From Halalkalicoccus tibetensis (lineage in GTDB: Archaea; Halobacteriota; Halobacteria; Halobacteriales; Halalkalicoccaceae): a stretch of DNA of 64,000 nucleotides. The notes under the pieces are model-generated. The model was not told where the DNA came from. It did no database searches and saw only the letters and a list, made by a program, of their open reading frames with translations. Position numbers and translations under genes: made by a program. This document shows positions 1 through 7,892 of this stretch, piece by piece. The stretch spans positions 1-64,000 of the forward strand of contig NZ_JBBMXV010000001.1 of assembly GCF_037996645.1 (NCBI RefSeq). Direction: 5' to 3'. Within the stretch, counting starts at the first letter, position 1, and each line of letters opens with the position of its first letter.

Positions 1-87
1 GAACTGATCGAGCGCGACGCCGAACGCGGACTGGCGACGCTCTGTGTCGGCTTCGGGCAGGGCGCGGCCATCGAGTTCTCCCGATAA
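1..87 (+). CDS. Thiolase (acetyl-CoA acetyltransferase family), C-terminal end only
   Basis: The window opens inside this gene; the last 28 codons and a TAA are visible. They read ...GLATLCVGFGQGAAIEFSR, which resembles the C-terminus of thiolases, where the conserved C-x-G-x-G loop carries the second catalytic cysteine. In this family the enzyme condenses or cleaves acyl-CoA thioesters in the cytoplasm. The substrate cannot be judged from this fragment. An acyl-CoA ligase gene lies about 10 kb away but is not part of the same operon. Confidence 0.7.
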   Translation, partial: ELIERDAERGLATLCVGFGQGAAIEFSR

Positions 88-236
88 CCCCCGCGACCGG
101 CGGGGCGTCTTCCTTTCTCCTCGCCATCGTTTAGTATCGACCCGGAACGTTCCTTATCAATACCCATCGATCGCCGGCCGGGGCTTCGTTTCGGCGAAAG
201 TGGTTCGTGACATCACGGATCGCGTGATCACGACCC

Positions 237-1247
237 ATGACAGGACCACCTCTCACACGGCGGGCGGCCCTGCGGGCCGGTGCCGGCATTGCCAGCGCTG
301 GCTCGTTCGCCCTCGCGGGCTGTCTCGGCGGGGCCGACGAGGGAACGGGCGAGCTGACGATCGCCAGCTCCTTCGAGCCCGACCACGTCAACGTCATCGC
401 CGCCGAGCGCTTCGCCGAGCGGATCGAGGAGGGGACCGACGGGCGGCTCTCGATCGAGATCGTCGCGGGCGGGGCCTACGGTTCCGAGGACGAGATCAGC
501 GAGATCGTCAACCAGGGCGGCGTCGAGGCCCACGCGGCCGGTAGCGTCCCCTACTACCTCTACGCGCCCGAGTACTGGTTCTTCGGCTGCCCGCTCGTGA
601 TCGACGACTACGAGCATCTGCTCGAGCTGACCGAGGGCGAGGCGTTCTCGGAGGCCCGTGAGCTGTTGGCCGAGCGGGGCAACCAGCGCCCGATCGGCCG
701 GCAGATCTACCGTGGCGAGCGTCACACCACCGCCAACCGGCCGATCAGGGAGCCCGACGACCTCGCCGGGCTGGACCTCCGGCTCCCCGAGTTCGACCCC
801 TGGGTCGCGATCTGGCAGGCGATCGGCGCCCAGCCGACGCCGATCGCGCTCGACGAGCTCTACAGCGCGCTGCAGGTCGGCACCGTCGACGCGACCGAGG
901 GCGACGCCGACCAGATCAGTTCCGTCCAGCTGAACGAGGTCCAGACCCACCTGAGCATGACGGCCCATCAGATCGCCAACGGCAACCTCTACGTCAACGA
1001 CGGGTTCTTCCGGGGGCTCGACGAGGCGTATCGGGAGCTCTTCTTCGAGGCCGGCCACGAGGCGACCGTCGAGGCCACCGAGCTGGCCATGGAGCGCGAG
1101 CAGGAGCTGCTCGACGAGCTCGCCGACTCGGGAATGACGATCGTCGACGACGTCGACCGGGAGGCGTTCCGCGAGGCCGCGCGGCCGGCGATCGAGGAGT
1201 TGTTCGAGACCGACTGGGCGGGCAGCTGGGAGGGCATCCGTGGGTAG
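237..1247 (+). CDS. dctP: TRAP transporter substrate-binding protein (DctP family)
   Basis: 336 aa extracytoplasmic receptor of a tripartite ATP-independent periplasmic (TRAP) transporter. The N-terminus has a twin-arginine pair (R8-R9), a hydrophobic stretch and a lipobox LAGC with Cys29, so export by Tat and lipid anchoring outside the membrane is expected. The rest matches the DctP fold: start of the mature domain near 'ELTIASSFEPDHVN', and the 'LRLPE...ALDELYSALQVGTVDATEG' segment typical of ligand-binding TRAP receptors. Its stop overlaps the next start by 8 nt, and DctQ and DctM follow, so this is one operon. Ligands of the family are organic anions such as carboxylates; the substrate here is unknown. 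Confidence 0.92.
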   Translation: MTGPPLTRRAALRAGAGIASAGSFALAGCLGGADEGTGELTIASSFEPDHVNVIAAERFAERIEEGTDGRLSIEIVAGGAYGSEDEISEIVNQGGVEAHAAGSVPYYLYAPEYWFFGCPLVIDDYEHLLELTEGEAFSEARELLAERGNQRPIGRQIYRGERHTTANRPIREPDDLAGLDLRLPEFDPWVAIWQAIGAQPTPIALDELYSALQVGTVDATEGDADQISSVQLNEVQTHLSMTAHQIANGNLYVNDGFFRGLDEAYRELFFEAGHEATVEATELAMEREQELLDELADSGMTIVDDVDREAFREAARPAIEELFETDWAGSWEGIRG

Positions 1248-1788
1248 CGATGCCGGCGGCAACGACTCGATGCAGGTCGACCAGGCGCTCTCGCTGCACG
1301 ACGACTCGCTCTTCGACCGGGTCGTCCTCTACGCCGCCACGGCGCTGTTCGCCTCGACGATCGCGCTCGCGACGGTGCAGGTCGCCGTTCGGCAGTTCGG
1401 CCTCGAGCTGTTCGGGCTGGCCCACTGGACCGAGCCCGCCGCGCGCTACGTGCTGATCGTCGCGACTTACCTCGGGGCCGCGGTCGCCTCCCGGAACGGC
1501 GAACACATCAAGATGGAGTTCCTGCTCGATCGCCTGGAGAACCACTACCCCCGGGTGCGGCGCGTCCTGGACCTGCTGGTGGCGGCGCTGGTCGCGACCT
1601 TCGTCGCGGTCGCGCTGCGGGGCACCGCCGGCAGCGCCGCGGCGGGCTGGGAGACCTCGATCGGCGGCATCGGCTTCGTCACCGCCGGAACGCTCTATCT
1701 GGGCATCGCCTGCGGCCTCGCGGTGATGCTGGTCTACGAGCTGGGGAACCTCGCCGATCGCCTGCGGGCACTGGGGGGTGAGGGCTGA
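1240..1788 (+). CDS. dctQ: TRAP transporter small permease (DctQ family)
   Basis: 182 aa membrane protein with about four hydrophobic segments, between the receptor and the large permease genes, as in DctPQM operons. It starts with GTG inside the end of dctP, and its TGA shares one base with the ATG of dctM at 1788. The segment 'AARYVLIVATYLGAAVASRNGEHIKMEFL' is the recognisable core of the family. DctQ forms the small membrane subunit of a sodium-coupled secondary transporter. Tight overlaps on both sides indicate translational coupling. Confidence 0.9.
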   Translation: MGSDAGGNDSMQVDQALSLHDDSLFDRVVLYAATALFASTIALATVQVAVRQFGLELFGLAHWTEPAARYVLIVATYLGAAVASRNGEHIKMEFLLDRLENHYPRVRRVLDLLVAALVATFVAVALRGTAGSAAAGWETSIGGIGFVTAGTLYLGIACGLAVMLVYELGNLADRLRALGGEG

Positions 1789-3083
1789 TGGAGCTCGCGA
1801 TCATCGGCCTGCTCTTTCTGGGGACGCTGCTCGCGCTGTACGCCGCGGGCATGCCCGTCGCGGTCGCGATGGGGCTGACCTGTCTGGTGATCATGGTCTC
1901 GCCGTACGGCGACGGGATCAACTACGGGCTAATCAGCACGCAGCTGCTGTTCGGGCTCAACAGCTTCACGCTGCTCGCGATCCCCTTTTACCTGCTTTTG
2001 GGCCGGCTGATGAACCACATCGGGATGACCCAGCGCATCTTCCGGTTCGCGGGCGCGCTCGTCGGGCAGTTCCGCGGCGGGATCGCACAGGTCAACGTCC
2101 TCGCCAGCATGATCTTCTCGGGGATGTCCGGGCTGGCGCTTGCCGACGCCGCCGGGCTGGGCCGCGTCGAGTACCGCGCGATGCGCGACCACGGCTACGA
2201 CAAGGGCATCTCGCTGGGCGTCTCGGGGTCGTCGGCGATCATCGGCCCGATCATCCCGCCGAGCGTCCCGATCATCATCTACGCGGTGCTCGCCGAGGAG
2301 TCGATCGGCGAGCTGTTCCTCGCGGGGATCGTCCCCGGCCTGCTGCTCGGCCTGCTGTTGATGGCGCTGGTGTACGCCCTCGTGGTCCGCCGGGAGTACG
2401 ACGCGCGCGAGCCCTTCGACCCCGAGGAGCTGAAAGAGAGCTTCATCGGGGCGGCCGCGGCGATCCTCACGCCGCTGATCATCGTGCTCGGCATCCTCTC
2501 GGGCTACTTCACCGCGACCGAGGCCGGCGCGGTCTCGGTGGTCTACGTGATCCTCGTGGGGATCGCCTACGGCGAGCTCACCGCGGGCGGGCTGTATCGC
2601 GAGCTGCGCGACAGCGCCGTCGAGACGTTCTCGCTGACGTTCATCGTCGCGGTCGCGGCGCTCTACGGGCTGATCGCGCTCCAGCTCCAGCTGCCGACGC
2701 TGCTAGCTGAGGGAATCGGCGCGGTGACGACCGACCCCGTCGGGGCGCTGTTGTTGATCGTGCTCCTGTTGCTCGTCGTCGGGACGTTTATGGAGACGAT
2801 CGCCGCGATCACGATCCTCGTCCCGATCCTGCTGCCGGTGATCGAGCTGACGGGGATCGACCCGGTCCACTTCGGGATCGTGATGATCCTCACGCTGATG
2901 CTCGGGCTCCTGACCCCGCCGTTCGGCGTGATACTGTTCGTCCTCGAGAAGGTGACCGACGCCAGCCTCGAGGAGGTGATGTACGCCGTGATCCCGTTCT
3001 ACCTCCCGATCCTGGTCGTGCTGCTGCTGGTCGTGCTGTTCCCCGGGCTCGCGACCTACGTCCCCGGGCTGATGCCCGGATAG
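1788..3083 (+). CDS. dctM: TRAP transporter large permease (DctM family)
   Basis: 431 aa, about 12 membrane segments, the catalytic transport subunit of the TRAP system. Recognisable signatures are 'LAIPFYLLLGRLMN', 'GMSGLALADAAGLGRVEYRAM' and 'SSAIIGPIIPPSVPIIIYAVLAEESIGELFLAGIVPG', followed by 'LGLLTPPFGVILFVLEKVTDASLEEVMYAVIPFY' near the end. These are standard in DctM/SiaM proteins that move the substrate with a sodium gradient. It is the last gene of the operon; the next gene runs the other way and ends 49 nt downstream. Confidence 0.95.
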   Translation: MELAIIGLLFLGTLLALYAAGMPVAVAMGLTCLVIMVSPYGDGINYGLISTQLLFGLNSFTLLAIPFYLLLGRLMNHIGMTQRIFRFAGALVGQFRGGIAQVNVLASMIFSGMSGLALADAAGLGRVEYRAMRDHGYDKGISLGVSGSSAIIGPIIPPSVPIIIYAVLAEESIGELFLAGIVPGLLLGLLLMALVYALVVRREYDAREPFDPEELKESFIGAAAAILTPLIIVLGILSGYFTATEAGAVSVVYVILVGIAYGELTAGGLYRELRDSAVETFSLTFIVAVAALYGLIALQLQLPTLLAEGIGAVTTDPVGALLLIVLLLLVVGTFMETIAAITILVPILLPVIELTGIDPVHFGIVMILTLMLGLLTPPFGVILFVLEKVTDASLEEVMYAVIPFYLPILVVLLLVVLFPGLATYVPGLMPG

Positions 3084-3131
3084 GGCGGGAACGGGAAGGG
3101 AATCGAACGGGCTCCCCGCACCCGCGCGGTC

Positions 3132-4802
3132 TCAGTCGTCCGCGGAGGCGCCGGCCGAGACGGTGCCGTCGTCGTTCCAGCCTCGGACCGCGTAGTACTC
3201 CGTGAGGGCGTCGTCGAACCCGTCGAGCTGGTCGGCGTACGGCAGGGTGTCGTCGCTTCTGTCGAAGCCGCGCTCGTTGTTGAACTCGCGCTCCATCTCG
3301 ACCACGCGCGCGCCGACCTCGAGCAGCTCCTCGTGGTCGACCCCGAACAGGCCCTCGTAGCGCTCGGGGTTCATGACGCCTCTCGAGAAGCGACAGACGA
3401 TGCCGCAGTCCTCCAGCGCGCGGGCGTTCTCCTGTTCGACGATCGCCTCGGGCTTGCCCTCGAAGCCGCCCTGCGGGAAGGCGTCGTCCTTCCCAACTAA
3501 CGGATACTCCCAGGCGTAAAAGGTCGAGTACATGTGGTCCGCCCCTCGGTTCGCGACCGCGTAGGCGAGCCCCTGCCCGTGGAGGGTTCGGCCCTCGTGG
3601 CCTGCAAAGGAGAGGTGCTTCACCGTCCAGTTGCCGACGCCGAGCTCCTCGTGGGCGCGGCTGATCCCCTCGGCGAGGGTGTCGCCGATCCCCTCCCGGT
3701 GGGCGATCTTCTCGACCGTCTCGTGGATCAGCTCGGCGTCGCCGAAGGCGTCCTCGCTCGCGAGATAGCCGGCGACGGTGTTGCCACACGAGATGGTGTC
3801 CATGCCGAGCTCGTCACAGAGCTCGTTCGACTGCATCACGTCGACGATGTCGTCGATCGCGCAGTTCGAGCCGAAGGCCATGACGGTCTCGAACTCGGGA
3901 CCCTCGGTCTCGAGGCCGCTCTCCTCGTCCTTCGTCGGGAGCTTACAGGCGAAGGCACACGCCGAACAGGTCCCCTTCTTGAACTTCTTCTCCTCGACGC
4001 GGTCGCCGTTGATCCCCTCCGCGCCCTCGAACTGCTGCTCGGAGAAGTATCGAGTGGGAAGGCCGTTGACCTCGTTCGCCAGGTCCGTCACCGAGGTGGT
4101 ACCCTGGCGTTTCATGATGTGATCCGTGGTGGCGGCCTCGCGATGGACGTCGTTCTGGACGTTGGGGATCTCGATCTCGGGATGCGAATCGCCGTCGAAG
4201 GTGATCGCCTTGACGTTCTTCGAGCCGAGGACGGCACCGAGCCCGCCCCGGCCGAACGCGCGGGACTCGGTGGTCATGATGGAGGCGAACCGCACGAGGT
4301 TCTCGCCGGCGGGGCCGATCGCGACGGCGTGTTCCTCGTTCAGGTCGCGTTCGTCCTCGACGTACTCCGTTACCTCGGAGACGAGCGCGCCCTCCAGATC
4401 GGGGACCGGATCGAACTCGATTCCTTCATCGGTGATGTGGATCGCGACCGGCTCGTCGCTCTCTCCTTTGAGTTCGATCGCGCCGTAGCCCGTCCCGGCG
4501 AGGTTCCGGGAGACGAACCCGCCGGCGTTCGAGGAGACCAGTCCCTCAGTCAAGGGTGAGAGCGCGGTCGCGTTCGTCCGCCCGGTGTAGCTCATCCGGC
4601 TGGCCTGCATCGGGCCGGTGGTGAAGAACAGTCGGTTCTCGGGTCCGAGCGGGTCGGCGTCGAACGGCGTTCGTTCGAAGGCGAGCTTCGTCCCGACGCC
4701 CCGCCCGCCGATGAACTCCGAGAGAGCGTCGTCGATCTCCTCGGTCTCGTGGGTCTGCTCGGTCAGGTCGACCGACAGCAGCGGCCCCTCTGCGTGAAGC
4801 AT
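3132..4802 (-). CDS. aor: Aldehyde:ferredoxin oxidoreductase (tungstopterin enzyme family)
   Basis: 556 aa with the AOR architecture. The N-terminal domain holds 'FIGGRGVGTKLAFERTP' and 'NRLFFTTGPM', 'AFGRGGLGAVLGSKNVKAI' is the pterin-binding region, and 'CSACAFAC' supplies three ligands of the [4Fe-4S] cluster, with the fourth likely in 'EDCGIVC' near the C-terminus. Members oxidise aldehydes to carboxylates with ferredoxin as acceptor, using a tungsten (or molybdenum) bis-pterin cofactor in the cytoplasm. The start was set at the ATG at 4802, where homology begins ('MLHAEGPLLSVDL'); the open frame upstream is only readthrough of a symporter scar. The aldehyde substrate is unknown. Confidence 0.93.
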   Translation of the reverse strand: MLHAEGPLLSVDLTEQTHETEEIDDALSEFIGGRGVGTKLAFERTPFDADPLGPENRLFFTTGPMQASRMSYTGRTNATALSPLTEGLVSSNAGGFVSRNLAGTGYGAIELKGESDEPVAIHITDEGIEFDPVPDLEGALVSEVTEYVEDERDLNEEHAVAIGPAGENLVRFASIMTTESRAFGRGGLGAVLGSKNVKAITFDGDSHPEIEIPNVQNDVHREAATTDHIMKRQGTTSVTDLANEVNGLPTRYFSEQQFEGAEGINGDRVEEKKFKKGTCSACAFACKLPTKDEESGLETEGPEFETVMAFGSNCAIDDIVDVMQSNELCDELGMDTISCGNTVAGYLASEDAFGDAELIHETVEKIAHREGIGDTLAEGISRAHEELGVGNWTVKHLSFAGHEGRTLHGQGLAYAVANRGADHMYSTFYAWEYPLVGKDDAFPQGGFEGKPEAIVEQENARALEDCGIVCRFSRGVMNPERYEGLFGVDHEELLEVGARVVEMEREFNNERGFDRSDDTLPYADQLDGFDDALTEYYAVRGWNDDGTVSAGASADD

Positions 4803-4843
4803 GTCCCGGGGTTCGGCACCCTCACCAATAAAGATACGCAGGC

Positions 4844-4990
4844 CTACTCGACGGTCGGCTCCGGGGACGTGTCGGCGAGCCACTGCTCGAGCTTCTCCTG
4901 CGGCGGCGGGCCGGTGAGGAGGCCCACGCCGACGAAGAGGACGAGGCTCGTCGCAGCCCGTAAACGGTCGAACGTATAACTGGATGCCCG
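4844..4990 (-). pseudogene. C-terminal scar of a sodium:solute symporter (SSS family)
   Basis: On the minus strand one frame reads SYTFDRLRAATSLVLFVGV followed by GLLTGPPPQEKLEQWLADTS, ending at a TAG. This resembles the last helix and tail of SSS-family symporters, where a 'DRLR..TS..LFVGVGLLT.PPP.EKLE.W' pattern is usual. The frame is closed upstream by a TGA at 4991-4993, and no further symporter sequence is seen, so only about 48 codons of what would be a roughly 500-aa protein remain. It sits between the AOR and agmatinase genes. The intact symporter at 21091 has a different C-terminus, so this is not a recent copy of it. Confidence 0.6.
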
Positions 4991-5042
4991 TCATCGAATC
5001 AGACATGCACGAACCCGACGACGGCAGGACGGAGGCCGAGCG

Positions 5043-6041
5043 ATGAGCGACACCCCCGCCGCGCGGTTCCGGGAACGGGTGCCCGAATCGGACGTCGAGC
5101 TCGCCTACGCCGGGCTGAACACCTTCCTCAAGGGCGAGCCATGCGACGTCGAGGAGCTTTCGGGAGCGGACGTCGGCGTGCTCGGCGCGCCCTACGACGG
5201 CGCGGTGAGCAATCGCCCGGGCGCGCGCTACGGCCCCGAGGCGATCCGCCGGGCCAGCGCCTGGTGGGCGTACCTCTCGGGCTACAAGGGCGGGCTGACG
5301 AACATGGGAACCGGGGAACAAGTGGACTTCTCGAAGATCTCGATCGCCGACTGCGGCGACGTTCCCGTCTTCCCGATGGACCGCGAGACGACCGCCGAGA
5401 GCATCACCGCCCACGTCGCGACGGTCGCCAAGCGGGCGTTCCCGGTCGTGCTGGGCGGTGATCACTACTGTACGTACCCCGCCGTCCGGGGGTTCGCCGA
5501 GGGGATCGACGCCGATTCGGTTGGGCTCGTCCAGATCGACGCCCACACCGACACCGTTTCCGAGAGCGCCGTCTTCGGCGAACACTTCCACGGCTCGAGC
5601 ACCCACCACATCGCTGACTCCCCCTACGCGGAGTACGAAAACGTCAGTCAGGTCGCGATCCGGGGCTACGAGAGCCCCGCGTTCTTCGACTTTGCCGACG
5701 AGGTGGGCCTGAACCTCTTCACGATGAACGAGGTGCGCGAGGACGGTATCAAGCGCGTGGTCGAACGGGCCGTCGCGGCCGCCGCCGAGGGCACCGACGC
5801 CGTCTACGTCACCTTCGACATCGACGCGGTCGATCCGTCCGTGGCTCCCGGGACGGGGACGCCGGTTCCGGGCGGGCTCTCCGCCGAGCAGGCGCTCTCG
5901 ACGATGGACGTTCTCGGGAGCAGCGATGCGGTCGGGGCGGTCGACCTGATGGAGGTCGCGCCGACCTACGACCCGACCGAGGGGACCGGGCGACTGGCAG
6001 CGTATCTGTTGGTTCGATTTTTGGAGCGGAAGTTCGCCTAA
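5043..6041 (+). CDS. speB: Agmatinase/arginase-family ureohydrolase
   Basis: 332 aa with all metal-ligand motifs of the ureohydrolase family: 'VVLGGDHYCTYP' (His), 'QIDAHTDT' (Asp-His-Asp) and 'TFDIDAVDPSVAPGTGTPVPGG' (two Asp). These bind two Mn2+ ions that activate water to split a guanidino group and release urea. Agmatine is the usual guess, but guanidinobutyrate or a related compound is equally possible; 'GGDHYCT' replaces the more common 'GGDHSIT'. The ATG overlaps the stop of a 13-codon reading frame beginning at 5005, which may be a coupled leader or chance. Confidence 0.88.
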   Translation: MSDTPAARFRERVPESDVELAYAGLNTFLKGEPCDVEELSGADVGVLGAPYDGAVSNRPGARYGPEAIRRASAWWAYLSGYKGGLTNMGTGEQVDFSKISIADCGDVPVFPMDRETTAESITAHVATVAKRAFPVVLGGDHYCTYPAVRGFAEGIDADSVGLVQIDAHTDTVSESAVFGEHFHGSSTHHIADSPYAEYENVSQVAIRGYESPAFFDFADEVGLNLFTMNEVREDGIKRVVERAVAAAAEGTDAVYVTFDIDAVDPSVAPGTGTPVPGGLSAEQALSTMDVLGSSDAVGAVDLMEVAPTYDPTEGTGRLAAYLLVRFLERKFA

Positions 6042-6268
6042 ACGCTCGATACTTCTTCGACAACGATCGCGGTCGCTCGTTCATAGGCGTCGTCGAAGCT
6101 ATCGACATCACTCAAACGGATCCAGCGGCTGGAGAACTGCCGACCGCACCCTGTATCGCGATCGCACTCGAGAACGACTTTCCAGCCGGATGCCTCGTCT
6201 TTCAGGCCGTATAAGATTCGCTCGTTACACCGAGGACAACGTGCAGATTCGTGTCGGTAGAGGTACAT
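6038..6268 (-). CDS. Small zinc-ribbon protein divergent from the EVE-McrBC genes
   Basis: 76 aa, MYLYRHESARCPRCNERILY..., with CPRC near residue 11 and a second pair in 'LECDRDTGCGRQF', a plausible four-cysteine zinc ribbon. The start at 6268 was preferred over the upstream ATG at 6361 because a TATA-like element (agttttagaa, minus strand, about 28 nt upstream) fits a leaderless transcript beginning there, and because 6361 would overlap the mcrB start. Its stop overlaps the end of the agmatinase gene by 4 nt. No family is recognised. A role next to a restriction system (DNA or protein contact) is only inferred from position. Confidence 0.6.
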   Translation of the reverse strand: MYLYRHESARCPRCNERILYGLKDEASGWKVVLECDRDTGCGRQFSSRWIRLSDVDSFDDAYERATAIVVEEVSSV

Positions 6269-6359
6269 CGGAACTTCTGGTCCCCTGTTCACTTCTAAAA
6301 CTTCGGACGAGAGTAGAGGAAAGCTAAAGGCACCGTGTCGAGGAGAGAATTGAAAGGAC

Positions 6360-7886
6360 ATGTCCTACGATGGTCCCCGGATATTTCAAGCGCCGTACGG
6401 GAACAAGGCGGCACTGGAGAACTTTCGGAGAACTGTTATCGACGGTATTCCGGTGGACCAGATCGAGCAGTATACGGATCGGAGCTTCGAGACCGATCGA
6501 GCTCGACTCTGGGGCACGAAGGAGACTGTTCGAGGGAAGTGGAAAGGGATCGAACCGGGCGACTTCCTGATCTTCTACCGGAACGGTACGTACGAATACG
6601 CGGTAGAAGTCGTCGCTACCGAGGAGAACGAACCGCTCGGGCGAGCCGTCTGGCCGAACCACGGAGATGGCAGCCCATGGATCTGTATCATCTATCTCAA
6701 CGAACCGATCGAGCTCGGTATCGATTCAAGTCTTGTTCACGACCTCGCCGGTTACGACATCGACTACCCGATGGGGTTCAGCCCGCTGAACGAGATGGGG
6801 ATCGGCGGCATCAGGGGGAAGTTCGGTTCGGTGGAGGAGTTCGTTCACGGATCGGAGCCCGAATCCGGTAGAACGGCTCTCGATCCTCGAAAGCAGGTAC
6901 GGGCGAACGTTCCGGAATCGGCCCTGTCGGAACTGTATTTTCCCAACGATGGGGCGGCAGAACTCGTCGAACAGATCAACGCCGCGATCAACGCGGGAAA
7001 ACATCTCGTCTTCACCGGACCTCCCGGGACTGGAAAAACGGAGATCGCCCGCCGGGTGTCCGAACACCTCGTCGACGAACACGGCGACCTCTACACCGAT
7101 TACCAGCTCACGACGGCGACGGCCGACTGGTCGACGTTCGAAACCGTGGGCGGGTACATGCCCGAAGAGACGGGCGACGGCGACCTATCGTTCGAACCCG
7201 GACAGGTTCTTCGACGCTTCAAACGAGGTGGTGAACAACGAAACGAACTGCTGATCGTCGACGAGATCAATCGCGCGGATATCGACAAATCGTTCGGTCA
7301 GCTGTTCACGCTGCTTTCGGGGCAAGCGGTTCAACTGCCATATAAGCGTGGAGGCGAGGAAATCGAGATCTTGCCGGCGGATCGAACCGAAGGGGAGCCG
7401 AGTGTTCATGAGTACGTCATGCCGACGTCGTGGCGGATCCTGGCGACGATGAATAGCTACGATAAAACCTCGCTCTACGAGCTCTCGTATGCGTTCATGC
7501 GTCGATTCGCATTCATCCACGTTGACGCACCCGACATACCCGAGAAACCGGATCAGCGACTCGAGTTGCTGCAGAGATATGCCGATATGTGGCAACTCGA
7601 ACCGGACGAAGAGACCCTCCGAATCGTTGGCGGGGTATGGAGGGCGACCAACTCGACCATCGACGGTCGGAAGATAGGCCCTGCGATCGTACGGGACATA
7701 CTCGCTCACGTTCTCGGCTCCGATGCCGGGGTCGAAGCGGCGAGTACGCAGGCCGTGACCAACTACGTGTTCCCTCAACTGGAGGGCGTCCCCAAACGAG
7801 AACAGATCGTCACAGAGATAGCGAGGGTCGACGGGATCGACGAGACGCGGCTGGAACGACTGGGACGCGACGTACTGGGGGTTTGA
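6360..7886 (+). CDS. mcrB: EVE-domain McrB-type AAA+ GTPase (modification-dependent restriction)
   Basis: 508 aa. Residues about 45-165 look like an EVE (PUA/YTH-related) module ('GDFLIFYRNGTYEYAVEVVATEENEPLGRAVWPN...WICIIYLNEPIEL'), which in this family reads modified bases such as 5-methylcytosine derivatives. The AAA+ domain follows: Walker A GPPGTGKT at 220-227, Walker B LLIVDEINRAD at 297-307, 'LATMNSYDKTS' at 361-371 in the position of the McrB GTP-specificity motif, and the 'MRRF' arginine region at 380-383. McrB hexamers hydrolyse GTP and translocate DNA for the McrC nuclease. The mcrC gene starts 6 nt downstream. Base composition is clearly less GC-rich than the housekeeping genes, consistent with transfer. 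Confidence 0.9.
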   Translation: MSYDGPRIFQAPYGNKAALENFRRTVIDGIPVDQIEQYTDRSFETDRARLWGTKETVRGKWKGIEPGDFLIFYRNGTYEYAVEVVATEENEPLGRAVWPNHGDGSPWICIIYLNEPIELGIDSSLVHDLAGYDIDYPMGFSPLNEMGIGGIRGKFGSVEEFVHGSEPESGRTALDPRKQVRANVPESALSELYFPNDGAAELVEQINAAINAGKHLVFTGPPGTGKTEIARRVSEHLVDEHGDLYTDYQLTTATADWSTFETVGGYMPEETGDGDLSFEPGQVLRRFKRGGEQRNELLIVDEINRADIDKSFGQLFTLLSGQAVQLPYKRGGEEIEILPADRTEGEPSVHEYVMPTSWRILATMNSYDKTSLYELSYAFMRRFAFIHVDAPDIPEKPDQRLELLQRYADMWQLEPDEETLRIVGGVWRATNSTIDGRKIGPAIVRDILAHVLGSDAGVEAASTQAVTNYVFPQLEGVPKREQIVTEIARVDGIDETRLERLGRDVLGV

Positions 7887-7892
7887 TCTGGA

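Noticed and set aside
44-544. Open frame on the plus strand overlapping the thiolase end and dctP
   Set aside because: Arg/Gly-rich shadow of the dctP gene; the true frame has a signal peptide and family motifs.
4803-5609. In-frame upstream extension of the AOR gene (minus strand)
   Set aside because: It runs through the symporter scar and antisense to the agmatinase-family gene; AOR homology begins at 4802.
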